Source of the DNA: CAZQIC01 sp964593555
GTDB lineage: Bacteria; Bacteroidota; Bacteroidia; JAFLBG01
Direction: 5' to 3'
NCBI GenBank assembly: GCA_964593555.1
Contig: CAZQIC010000001.1
Location: 59,710 to 123,709, forward strand
Length of the DNA: 64,000 nt
In this document: piece by piece, positions 56,516 to 64,000 of the stretch
How the letters are laid out: the number at the start of each line of letters is the position of its first letter
Position numbering within the stretch: position 1 is the stretch's first letter
The notes under the pieces: model-generated
The model's database searches: none
Seen by the model: the letters and a program-made list of their open reading frames with translations, nothing else
What the model was told of the DNA's origin: nothing
Made by a program: the position numbers and the translations under genes

Positions 56516-57886
56516 TTATCTCCCCGCAATAACATTAGCATTTTGTTCGAATGGAAGTACCCAGGTTTTGTGACTTAAATTAATTGGTTCTTTTGCCAGG
56601 TCAACATTTTCATCAATGAACGGCCTGCTGCCGCTGCCATTCAGTGTTACAAAACTTTGAGCTCTTACCTGCGGATCTTCGTATCCTTTTGATTTAAAAT
56701 CTTCAGCGAGAAAATGCGCGAATTGCAGGATCATATCGGGTTGCGTGCTCATCATTTTTTCCTGTTGCTTGGTTAAATAGCCACAGGCTCCCAATTCACT
56801 TTCTTTACCGCTTTTAGCATCCTTCACATAAAAAAAAGTGGTGCCGGCTTTTTCCATTAGCATTACACGCCATGAAAAACGATAGCCTTCTTCGGTCCAG
56901 AAAAGTTTGCCGGGATAAAGTAGATAACGAAAAGGCAAAAGCAATTGCACAATAAAAAATGCAGATAAAAATCCGAGCATAATTTTTCTTTGAAAAGAAT
57001 TTGTGGCGACACGCGAACTTGTTGATTCGTTTTTTCTGGCCCTGAATAGCAAGGAAATTTTATCGATAATTTTTTCATAAGCAGCAGCCGGAAAAAATAT
57101 AAGCGTTGCCAATACCATGATGTATGGGAACATTCCAATCGGGAACATGATAGATGTAAGAATATGAAACACTAAAACTAAAACGTAAGCAATTGGTCTT
57201 GTGCGTTTATTTAAAAGTAAAAACGGAATGAACAGATCATACAACATGGCGAACCAGCTGAATGCAAATGCGACCCAGCGGTAATCAAATAGCCAGCCAA
57301 TAATTGGAAGATCAGAATTTGCCGGTAGCCAAATGGTAAGCGGCATAGCGCGGAAAAGCCAGTCGTAATTGAGTTTGGCAACGCCTGCGAAAACATAAAC
57401 AATTCCAAGCTGTAGTTTTATTATGTCAATGTTCCAGCCGGGGGTTAACGTTTGTTTTATACGCGGTTTTAAATAAACATCAATTGAAAAATATCTGTGA
57501 GCAGGAAGTAGGATCATTAAAAAGCTAACCAGACTTACAAAATAGTAATGGTTCAGGTAAGTTGTTTTGTCAATGAGTTCGATGTAAGTAAACGATAAGA
57601 AAAAAAGTGTGGAAGAAATTCTATAGGCAAAACCTAATGCAACAAACAGCGCGCTTAATCCCATCACAACAAAAATCGCGTACATTCCTGTTTCGCCAAG
57701 TGGTTTTACCCAGTCAAATCCGAAATAAGTAAAATGATAAACAGGGTCGATGTATAATTCTTTTATCCATCCTTTGGCAGCGAAACGGAGTGTGCCGCCG
57801 AGCATCATGATCCCAAAAATGATGCGGAACACCACCAATGGCGCAATGTGAGATTCTTTAGTTAAATATTTTTTTAGTCGATTCAC
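56516..57886 (-). CDS. HTTM-domain membrane protein (GTG start)
   Basis: A 456-residue protein with about eight membrane helices in the first 300 residues and a soluble C-terminal part of about 130 residues. The first half (RIIFGIMMLGGTLRFAAKG, YFSIDVYLKPRIKQ, LQLGIVYVFAGVAKLNYDWLF) matches the HTTM domain shared with vitamin K-dependent gamma-carboxylases; the protein is much shorter than the roughly 750-residue animal enzyme and its activity is unknown. The start is GTG; no ATG precedes the conserved region. A hairpin repeat (57932-57950) lies between it and imelysin, and the TonB receptor follows after six bases. Confidence 0.85.
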   Translation of the reverse strand: MNRLKKYLTKESHIAPLVVFRIIFGIMMLGGTLRFAAKGWIKELYIDPVYHFTYFGFDWVKPLGETGMYAIFVVMGLSALFVALGFAYRISSTLFFLSFTYIELIDKTTYLNHYYFVSLVSFLMILLPAHRYFSIDVYLKPRIKQTLTPGWNIDIIKLQLGIVYVFAGVAKLNYDWLFRAMPLTIWLPANSDLPIIGWLFDYRWVAFAFSWFAMLYDLFIPFLLLNKRTRPIAYVLVLVFHILTSIMFPIGMFPYIMVLATLIFFPAAAYEKIIDKISLLFRARKNESTSSRVATNSFQRKIMLGFLSAFFIVQLLLPFRYLLYPGKLFWTEEGYRFSWRVMLMEKAGTTFFYVKDAKSGKESELGACGYLTKQQEKMMSTQPDMILQFAHFLAEDFKSKGYEDPQVRAQSFVTLNGSGSRPFIDENVDLAKEPINLSHKTWVLPFEQNANVIAGR

Positions 57887-57927
57887 TTTTTCTTTCAGCT
57901 AATTCTTTTAATGATTGAGAGGTAAAT

Positions 57928-57961
57928 TCCTCCCTCTCCTTTGGAGAGGGCCGGAGTGAGG
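57928..57961. repeat. Hairpin-forming dispersed repeat inside the metal operon
   Basis: CCCTCTCC (57932-57939), loop TTT, GGAGAGGG (57943-57950), with outer CCTC (57929-57932) and GAGG (57958-57961) adding complementarity. A very common short repeat form in Bacteroidota genomes, from memory. In the minus-strand transcript it falls between imelysin and HTTM and may stabilise or separate mRNA segments. Confidence 0.7.
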
Positions 57962-57964
57962 CTT

Positions 57965-59080
57965 TTAATCTCCGTCATTGTCCTGGTAAGTTATTTGCAC
58001 TCCAAGTGCCGATGTCATATCAGTCTTTAACAGGACTACCAATTTCTGAATATTTACATAAGCAGAATCAACAACAGCGTTAGAGCTTACTACCGATGTT
58101 GAAAGCGGATCTGCTACCAATTGTAATTTATTTTGGGCTAAGGTAAATTGTGATTTTATTTTGTCTGATAATAATGTTCCGTTGTATTGGGCGTTGATAT
58201 AAACAAGGTAATCATCAAAACCGCTGCGGTCATTGCCTAATGCATCTTTTCCGAGAAATAAATTTTCAAGATTTTTTAAATTCAGTTTTGCTAATTCAGC
58301 TGAATTGCCTTTGTAATAAGCTTCGGTTTTTTCAGGTACAGGAATGTCTAGTGTTTTTTTTCCGAGAGGAATTCCGATTTTAGCATTCTTCAATAATTCA
58401 AGGTCAAAATTTATTTGATTTACTAATTGCCCCACCGAACTTCCAATGTTTGTTCCCGTGTTAGAAGAAAAAGTGGATACATAACTTGTATTCCAGGAAT
58501 TGAATACGTTGACTATTTTAGTTTTTACTTCATTGCCAATATCTGTTAAATAAGTTTTTCTGTTAGCAGCGTTTGCTCCTGAAGCAAAAGCATAAACAGT
58601 ATTGCTGATATTATTTTTGAAAAGTAAAAAATCAATTGTCGGTAAGCCTTTTGCATCGATGTTGGCGACGGATGCAAGATCGTATGATCCGGATGCAATG
58701 TTAGAATTTATTTGTACCGTGTCCGTAGGAAATGTATTTACAGAGGCACGTAGCAATTCAACTTCTGCCTGGCCAAACTCAAATATAGAACACAATTGCC
58801 AAGTTTTATAAAGTTCGCCAAAGGCATTGCGAAGCACAACTAAATTCGCACTGTCAGGTGTTGCAACAAAATTTGTTCGGGCTATATCAAACGTATCTGT
58901 TTTTAATTTTAACTCGGCATAGGCGGGTACAATAATATTATTGGCCAGGTTGGAAAGCATGGCACCTCTGTCAAATTCCTCTTCCGGTGTAGGAATATCA
59001 TCATCTTTCTTGTCCTTGCATGAGTTTCCAATTAATAGACAGCTCAAAATAATAAAGGAGATTAAAATTTTTTTACCCAT
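57965..59080 (-). CDS. Imelysin-family lipoprotein
   Basis: A 371-residue lipoprotein: the start at 59080 gives MGKKILISFIILSCLLIGNSC with the acylated Cys21, followed by an acidic linker. The mature part is helical and matches the imelysin (peptidase M75) family of iron-regulated envelope proteins: LYKTWQLCSIFEFGQAEVELL near the start, GLPTIDFLLF in the middle and KKTLDIPVPEKTEAYY before the last helices. The HxxE motif of classical imelysins is not obvious; the corresponding place reads FEFGQAE. Second annotated gene after DUF4856 and before HTTM. Role inferred: metal capture or transfer at the outer membrane. Confidence 0.88.
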   Translation of the reverse strand: MGKKILISFIILSCLLIGNSCKDKKDDDIPTPEEEFDRGAMLSNLANNIIVPAYAELKLKTDTFDIARTNFVATPDSANLVVLRNAFGELYKTWQLCSIFEFGQAEVELLRASVNTFPTDTVQINSNIASGSYDLASVANIDAKGLPTIDFLLFKNNISNTVYAFASGANAANRKTYLTDIGNEVKTKIVNVFNSWNTSYVSTFSSNTGTNIGSSVGQLVNQINFDLELLKNAKIGIPLGKKTLDIPVPEKTEAYYKGNSAELAKLNLKNLENLFLGKDALGNDRSGFDDYLVYINAQYNGTLLSDKIKSQFTLAQNKLQLVADPLSTSVVSSNAVVDSAYVNIQKLVVLLKTDMTSALGVQITYQDNDGD

Positions 59081-59098
59081 AAACACAATTCATTTTAA

Positions 59099-59137
59099 AC
59101 GTGAAAGCGAAGGGAAGAACACCTTCGCTAAACACGT
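59099..59137 (-). other. Two-part hairpin between DUF4856 and imelysin genes
   Basis: AGCGAAGG (59106-59113) pairs with CCTTCGCT (59122-59129), and outside it ACGTG (59099-59103) pairs with CACGT (59133-59137), leaving a small internal loop. There is no long T run, so it is more likely a processing, stabilising or partial-termination element within the operon than a full terminator. Confidence 0.55.
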
Positions 59138-59174
59138 CATTATATTTAACTAAAATTAACTAACACTTTTTACT

Positions 59175-60320
59175 CTAAAGCAAAGTCGCATCCAAATCAA
59201 AGAGGAAAGCAACTTTGTTTATTGCATTATCTAAGTTGGTTGTTGTTACAGTGTACAAATTAATAGAACCCCCTGTTTTAAAATAACCAAGTAGAATATT
59301 AATGTCAGCATCAGAAATTGTTTTCGCAGGATTGTATTTGAATGCGCGAATAAAACCAACTGCTTCAGAAAGGTTATGGTTAAATGTAGCCTGAGCTGCG
59401 ATATTTGTTTTAGCACCTTTTACATAAGTAATGAAACGTGCAGCGCAAACTTTTTCCCAGGTTCTTAATACTATATTTCTCGCTTCGTCACGACCTGCAT
59501 TATCTTTATTGGTGATTGCTGCACGGCCTTTTAACCAGGCATTCATAATAGTTGTATTAACTGCGGTACCGCCTCCAATAACCAATGCATTGCTAACTGA
59601 ATTACAATAACTCCCCCAGTTTTTTAATCCTGTTGTGTTGGTTGGAAAATCAATTGGAACACCAAAGTATCCAAACGCTTCGTCCCATGCGCGTTCCTGT
59701 GCTGTTGTTCCGCCTGAAACAGTAATATTATCAAAGCCGTTTATGTTGTCGAGTAAAGTTGTGCCCTGGTAATAAAACACTGATCCCATAATTCCTTTTT
59801 CTACATATTCTTTGTACTCAAATCCTGCAGTGTCAACAAGAATATAACGTGTGCCCGAAATTAATTTACCTGCAACACCATTAGAAGCAGTTACAGTAGC
59901 AGGGCTCGCAGAAGCAACCACACTTGCAACTGCTGCATCCATAAAATTAGCTTCCAGTTCCGCTTGCGCATTAAAAGCATTAGCTGTTTTGTCTTTTAAT
60001 TGTATGCCGCTTGTATTAAGTGACCCGGTAGTAAACTGGCTGTTTATATTGGCGTACATGTCTTTTAATTTTTGTCCGTCAAGTGTAGGGTGAGCCGAAA
60101 CTGTATGTGTGATTCTGATATAAGTGGTAATTTCTCCTAACATAGCAATACGCTGTGTTGAAGTAGTAAAATCAGCCGATGCAAAATTATAGGTTGTTGG
60201 AACGGTGTAACTTGGTGTCGAAGGTTCCGGAGTAACAGGGTCATCTTGTTTTTTACAAGAGGAAGTAAATAGAACTGCTGAAATCGCCAATGCGTTAAGT
60301 AATGTAATTCTGCTTTTCAT
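59175..60320 (-). CDS. DUF4856 lipoprotein
   Basis: A 381-residue lipoprotein (C22 after LFTSS) with a proline-rich linker (TPEPSTPSYTVPTTYNF) followed by the DUF4856 domain: GQKLKDMYANINSQF, FEYKEYVEKGIMGSVFYYQG, ERAWDEAFGYFGVP and the C-terminal AVGFIRAFKYNP segment. DUF4856 is distantly like imelysin in being helical and found beside imelysin and TonB-receptor genes in Bacteroidota. Function is unproven; iron or other metal acquisition is the usual suggestion from context. A 55-residue ORF ends five bases upstream. Confidence 0.88.
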   Translation of the reverse strand: MKSRITLLNALAISAVLFTSSCKKQDDPVTPEPSTPSYTVPTTYNFASADFTTSTQRIAMLGEITTYIRITHTVSAHPTLDGQKLKDMYANINSQFTTGSLNTSGIQLKDKTANAFNAQAELEANFMDAAVASVVASASPATVTASNGVAGKLISGTRYILVDTAGFEYKEYVEKGIMGSVFYYQGTTLLDNINGFDNITVSGGTTAQERAWDEAFGYFGVPIDFPTNTTGLKNWGSYCNSVSNALVIGGGTAVNTTIMNAWLKGRAAITNKDNAGRDEARNIVLRTWEKVCAARFITYVKGAKTNIAAQATFNHNLSEAVGFIRAFKYNPAKTISDADINILLGYFKTGGSINLYTVTTTNLDNAINKVAFLFDLDATLL

Positions 60321-60325
60321 AAGTG

Positions 60326-60493
60326 TTAGTTGATGTTGTTTAAGAATGAAGATTTTTTAATTATAGAATAAACTCTGGTCATGTTGGAATCAATTTTAAG
60401 ATCGAGCATTTCGAGATAGTACTTAGTGCGTGCATCTTTTAATTTAGACTCACCAGAATTTTTTGCTGCGCTTTGGTTTTTCTCTTTTGCCAT
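60326..60493 (-). CDS. 55-residue protein heading the metal operon
   Basis: A short ORF that begins MAKEKNQSAAKNSGESK and ends SSFLNNIN. It lies five bases before the DUF4856 start and 30 bases after a full-match -7 box, exactly where the first gene of the operon would be. The first 22 residues are polar and basic with no signal peptide; the rest (KYYLEMLDLKIDSN, VYSIIKKSS) can form amphipathic helix. No Cys or His. It could be a small regulatory or accessory protein, or a leader peptide coupling translation to the downstream genes. Family not recognised. Confidence 0.6.
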   Translation of the reverse strand: MAKEKNQSAAKNSGESKLKDARTKYYLEMLDLKIDSNMTRVYSIIKKSSFLNNIN

Positions 60494-60523
60494 AGTTAAT
60501 TAGATTGATTCTAAATTACATGA

Positions 60524-60554
60524 CAAATGTATGTGGCTGAAGGTATTAGAGCAA
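60524..60554 (-). promoter_or_regulatory. Promoter of the DUF4856-imelysin-HTTM-TonB operon
   Basis: On the minus strand TTG (60552-60554), 20 bases, TACATTTG (60524-60531): a -33/-7 pair with normal spacing. The 55-aa ORF starts 30 bases downstream. The -33 element lies inside the palindrome at 60542-60558. Confidence 0.65.
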
Positions 60555-60558
60555 TACC
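60542..60558. promoter_or_regulatory. Palindrome over the -33 element (possible operator)
   Basis: GGTATT and AATACC flank AGAGC, giving a 6-bp inverted repeat across the -33 region of the metal-operon promoter. A repressor bound here would block the promoter. It does not look like a classical Fur box, so the regulator, if any, is unknown. Confidence 0.4.
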
Positions 60559-60586
60559 AACATATGGGTATTTTGCGAAAATTGAT

Positions 60587-61093
60587 TTAAACAGCTTTTT
60601 TATTCGCGCGCATCATTTCACCAAAATTTTGTTTTTTGCACATCGCGTTTACTGTTTGTGCAATTCGTTTTGCTTTTGTTTCATCTGTCTTTGCGCTTTC
60701 TATCCATTTGGAAAAATAATTCTGATGTGACTTCGCCAATGAAGTAAAAAAGTTTTTTGCATCGGGTTCATCTGCCAGACAATTCATCAAATCCTGGTTT
60801 AGTTTTAATGAACGTTTATCAACTTCAATTTCGACAACTAACATAGCACCAACATTTTTTCTAATACCTTTTCTTAGTGTGGCGTTCATTGGTAAAATGA
60901 AGGAACCTTCGCCCATTGGAAGCAGAGCAACCTTTTCAATTTTATAATTATCGAGCTTGCCTTTTACCCTGAAAGATTTTTTATTTTCGGGACAAAGTTT
61001 TTGAGCAATGTCGGCTGGTATTTCTATATACGACCAACCGGTTTTTTCACCCTTTTTATTGAACTTTAATATTATTGTTTTGAACTTGACCAA
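60587..61093 (-). CDS. YdeI/OmpD-associated-like protein with DUF1905 domain (TTG start)
   Basis: A 168-residue cytosolic protein. The N-terminal half is a DUF1905 domain (VKFKTIILKFNKKGEKTGW, YIEIPADIAQKL, FRVKGKLDNYKIEKVALLPMGEG); the C-terminal half is the YdeI/OmpD-associated helical domain (LADEPDAKNFFTSLAKSHQNYFSKWI, ESAKTDETKAKRIAQTV). The frame stays open for 73 codons upstream but encodes unlikely hydrophobic residues, and homologues as I remember them begin just at VKFK, so TTG at 61093 is chosen. Function is unknown; members have been linked to bacteriocin resistance by annotation only. Divergent from the giant PKD gene. Confidence 0.85.
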   Translation of the reverse strand: MVKFKTIILKFNKKGEKTGWSYIEIPADIAQKLCPENKKSFRVKGKLDNYKIEKVALLPMGEGSFILPMNATLRKGIRKNVGAMLVVEIEVDKRSLKLNQDLMNCLADEPDAKNFFTSLAKSHQNYFSKWIESAKTDETKAKRIAQTVNAMCKKQNFGEMMRANKKAV

Positions 61094-61311
61094 GAGTTTT
61101 ATTTTTTCAGGGATTGGGGCGTTTGATAATGAACCAACATTGGTAGTGAATAAGGAGAAGCAACTTATGTATATATTCAAACTAATCGCTAAAAACAAAG
61201 TAATAGGCCTGTTGTATAAAAAAAGTGAGACAAAGATGCAACTTTTGCTTAAAAATTGGTATCTTAATATATAATAGCTATTTAACAAGTAAACTTTATT
61301 GTTTCCCCGCA

Positions 61312-64000
61312 ATGAGTAGGATACTACTTTCCTTTTTACTTTTTACCTCCTCCATAGTTTACTCTCAGGTTATAATTAATCCGTTTGCTAATATTTGTGC
61401 AAACATAAATCCTTTTAAATTAAGCAATGGTATCCCCGCAGGTGGAACATATTCAGGAACAGGTGTTGCGTCGGGTTATTTCTATCCTGCAGTTGCCGGT
61501 GTGGGCACTCATACAATTACCTATACTTTAGGGGGTGTATCTGCAAATACTACAATTACAGTTGATCCTTCGCCAAACGTAATGGTTTATGTAGATCATA
61601 CTTATTGCGGTAATGTTATTAAGGCTAAAGCTAAAAGTGGGATAAAGGGGGTAAAGAAAGATGACGATAAGGACACTTGCTCCTTATACGATTGGTATGA
61701 TGTTGAAAATGGAATGACCAGAACCGGTATTTTATCGGTATGTTCAGGTGGAATCAATGCTTATTCTGTTACACCCGGTGCGGGATATACTTATTCATGG
61801 AAAATAGCAGGTGGTACTGTAACTGCGGGGCAGGGAACATCAAATGCCACTGTTACATGGGGGGCTCCAACAACCTTAGGCCAGATAAAAATTTTTGTTA
61901 CCAATTCATATGGATGTGTCGATTCATCAAAAATATGTGTTGAAGTAGTTCCTTCGCCTGTTGCCAACTTTACCGGTAATAATGTTTGTTTAAATATCCC
62001 TACACAGTTTAATAATTTATCTACGGGTGCAGTAAGTTATCTCTGGAATTTTGGTGATGGAACTTTTTCAAATCAGTTTAGTCCAACCCACACTTATTCT
62101 GCTGGAGGAACATATACGGTTACATTAACTGCAACCAACGAATGCGGATGTACTTCAAAATATACGCAGGTAGTCACGGTGGATAATCTCCCTGGTGCAA
62201 GAATTATTTGTCCATCTACAGCTTGTTTTGGTGATACGGTTACCTATTATACTGATGCAATTTGCGGAACATATAATTGGGGTATAAGTGGAGGTTCTAT
62301 TGTATATGGACAAAATACTACAAGGATACTGGTGAAGTGGGGTAGTGGGCCCTCTGGTACGGTCACGCTCAATTTTTCAGGATGTACTCCTGCACATTGC
62401 ACTACGCCTACAACAATTACAGTTCCAATTATTCAACCAAACCCTCCAATTGTGGGGCCAACTGTTGCTTGTGACGATGATGTAAAGGCTTACAGTCTTC
62501 CCATTTGGCCCGGTGCGGTTTATTCCTGGAGCGTTGTGCCTGCAACGTCCGGTGTTATATTTAGCGGACAGCACACGAACGCAGCACAAATCCAATGGTT
62601 GAATGGCGCCGTTACTCCTAACCCCCAAATTGTCGTTACAATAGGAAGTCCGTTTATTGGTTGTACTGTTACTGCGACTTATAATGTTCTTGTTAAACCA
62701 TATTATGAGGTTAATGGGACAGTTGGTATTTGTAAGGGATCAACCACTACTTATACTGCAACACCGGGATCTAATTTTAACTGGGCTGCAAGTGGAGCCG
62801 GTAACGTTGTTAGTTCAGGCCAGGGTACAAGTGTTGCCGGGATTACATGGAATGCGCCTGCGGGGTCTTATACAATAACAACTACTCCTGTGGTTGCGGG
62901 AGTTTATTGTAATACGGTTATTACTACAGCGGTTACAGTATATGATGTTAATCCTGTTGATTCCATTGACGGTCCTAAATATATTTGTCCCGGTTCAACC
63001 TATGTTTATTATGCCAGAATAAATCCATGGATCGGAGGAACTTTTACATGGAGTGTTACCAATGGTACTTTATCTGCCACAAGCGGATCGCAGGTAAGCG
63101 TTACCTGGGGAGCCTCCGGCCCTTATACTGTTACTGTTCGTCACAATTACCAGGGATGTGTCTCTACACCCAAAACACTCACGGCCACCAGTATTATTGG
63201 TAACGCTCCTGTAATTACGGGTAGTGTTACAACTTGTGCGGGCAATAATCAAACGTTTACTTACAGTGTTCCTAACCTGGCTAACTCAGCGGGAGGGGGA
63301 GTCACTTATTCATGGAGTATTTCGCCAGCATCTGCCGGGAATATAACATCAGGCCAAGGTACAAGACTTATCAATGTTGTATACAATACTTCCGCTATAG
63401 GTACTGCTACAATAAATCTTTCCATTGGTATGTGTTCAACGGTAATCAATTCTTCATTAACTGTAAATATTTTGCCTACACCGTCACCTGGTATTGTATC
63501 ACCAATCTTATGTCCGGATTCTTTTGCAATACTTAACTCTAATGCTGTATGGTCGGCATATCGATGGTCGACCGGTGGTACTGCAATTTCTACAAAGTTT
63601 ACACCTACCGCCGGGGCATTATGGCCTTCGCAATTCGTGGTTTCACTTATTGTTACAGCTCCTAATGGATGTACTGGTTCAACATCTACTACTATAGCTA
63701 TTCAAAGGCAACCTGCGGCAGCAGTTACTTCCGATAAGTTTAGTATTATTTGTATCGGTAATCCTATTAGTCTAAATCTTAGTGCACCGGTTGGACAGGG
63801 TTTTTCTTTTTTGTGGTATAAAAATGGAGTTTCTACCGGAGTGACAACGAGCACACTCGCGGTTAATTCCATTGGTACTTATTCCGTGATTGTTACTAAT
63901 ACATGGGGTTGTACTAATGTCGGTGTTTTAAAAGTTGATACCACTTCAAATTGTATTCATTTACCTGGAAGTGGTGCTCCCGGTGCTGCAGGTGGCGGAG
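61312..64000 (+). CDS. Giant exported protein of tandem PKD/Ig-like domains (3' truncated by window)
   Basis: The frame from the ATG at 61312 stays open to the window edge, giving at least 896 residues. A signal peptide ends at VYSQ. The mature part is a row of beta-sandwich domains. Their core tryptophans (W163, 245, 323, 406, 491, 580, 668, 752, 835) recur every 78-89 residues, giving nine domains so far. The second is a clear PKD domain (WNFGDGTFSNQFSPTHTYS); the others share S-W-x(n)-SGQGT-x-x-A-x-V-T-W-G. A basic/acidic insert (about 100-120, KAKAKSGIKGVKKDDDKD) precedes the array. A T9SS sorting domain would be expected beyond the edge. It is probably a surface adhesin or gliding-type protein. 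Confidence 0.88.
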   Translation, partial: MSRILLSFLLFTSSIVYSQVIINPFANICANINPFKLSNGIPAGGTYSGTGVASGYFYPAVAGVGTHTITYTLGGVSANTTITVDPSPNVMVYVDHTYCGNVIKAKAKSGIKGVKKDDDKDTCSLYDWYDVENGMTRTGILSVCSGGINAYSVTPGAGYTYSWKIAGGTVTAGQGTSNATVTWGAPTTLGQIKIFVTNSYGCVDSSKICVEVVPSPVANFTGNNVCLNIPTQFNNLSTGAVSYLWNFGDGTFSNQFSPTHTYSAGGTYTVTLTATNECGCTSKYTQVVTVDNLPGARIICPSTACFGDTVTYYTDAICGTYNWGISGGSIVYGQNTTRILVKWGSGPSGTVTLNFSGCTPAHCTTPTTITVPIIQPNPPIVGPTVACDDDVKAYSLPIWPGAVYSWSVVPATSGVIFSGQHTNAAQIQWLNGAVTPNPQIVVTIGSPFIGCTVTATYNVLVKPYYEVNGTVGICKGSTTTYTATPGSNFNWAASGAGNVVSSGQGTSVAGITWNAPAGSYTITTTPVVAGVYCNTVITTAVTVYDVNPVDSIDGPKYICPGSTYVYYARINPWIGGTFTWSVTNGTLSATSGSQVSVTWGASGPYTVTVRHNYQGCVSTPKTLTATSIIGNAPVITGSVTTCAGNNQTFTYSVPNLANSAGGGVTYSWSISPASAGNITSGQGTRLINVVYNTSAIGTATINLSIGMCSTVINSSLTVNILPTPSPGIVSPILCPDSFAILNSNAVWSAYRWSTGGTAISTKFTPTAGALWPSQFVVSLIVTAPNGCTGSTSTTIAIQRQPAAAVTSDKFSIICIGNPISLNLSAPVGQGFSFLWYKNGVSTGVTTSTLAVNSIGTYSVIVTNTWGCTNVGVLKVDTTSNCIHLPGSGAPGAAGGG

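Overview
The window is AT-rich DNA from a member of the phylum Bacteroidota. The evidence is the alternative complex III/cytochrome oxidase operon, many secreted proteins ending in type IX secretion (T9SS) sorting domains, the families DUF4286, DUF5606, DUF6029 and DUF4856, TTG/GTG starts without clear Shine-Dalgarno sites, and repeated TAnnTTTG promoter boxes (the -7 element of the Bacteroidota primary sigma factor). I cannot assign a lower rank. No rRNA, tRNA, CRISPR array, insertion sequence or prophage was recognised. No gene-free stretch exceeds about 300 bases; the larger gaps hold promoters, hairpins and short dispersed repeats and are listed.

Layout. 1-3.5 kb: end of a respiratory operon (actF, coxB, coxA) closed by a strong terminator. 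3.5-5.4 kb: three small exported proteins of unknown function. 5.6-9.1 kb: ruvB-queG, a small conserved-looking ORF, and ubiX behind an outer-membrane beta-barrel gene. 9.2-17.7 kb: a minus-strand block of exported proteins: two Cys-motif paralogues, an Omp28-like lipoprotein, a DUF6029 barrel, a TlpA-type thioredoxin and two large Omp28-like T9SS proteins. 17.9-25.6 kb: an alkyltransferase-like protein, T9SS and beta-propeller proteins, an aldehyde dehydrogenase overlapping a copper-chaperone-type gene, and a second TlpA-type protein. 25.6-36.8 kb: housekeeping genes (eamA-type transporter, rplU-rpmA, serS, TPR protein, DUF4286-ksgA, mgtE, a 2-hydroxyacid dehydrogenase, aspartate kinase). 37-48.4 kb: fbp, a barrel/giant-TPR pair, an FtsE-type ATPase, two glycosyltransferases, murB, DinB and DUF5606. 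48.5-53 kb: a T9SS subtilase, an HsdR_N-domain protein and holA. 53-60.5 kb: a Cys/Met-rich membrane protein next to a probable metal-acquisition operon (55-aa ORF, DUF4856, imelysin, HTTM, TonB receptor). 60.6-64 kb: a YdeI-like protein and the start of a giant protein of tandem Ig/PKD-like domains, cut by the window edge.

How the genes fit together. Most of the window is core metabolism and cell-envelope biology. The regions with the most unexplained structure are the exported thioredoxin-fold/cysteine cluster (9-17.7 kb), the metal operon with its small first ORF and a palindrome over the promoter, and the Cys/Met-rich protein beside it. Four promoters lie 4-5 bases from the start codon (an OMP gene, aspartate kinase, murB, the HsdR_N gene), which points to leaderless transcripts. 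I did not find a convincing new defence or mobile system.
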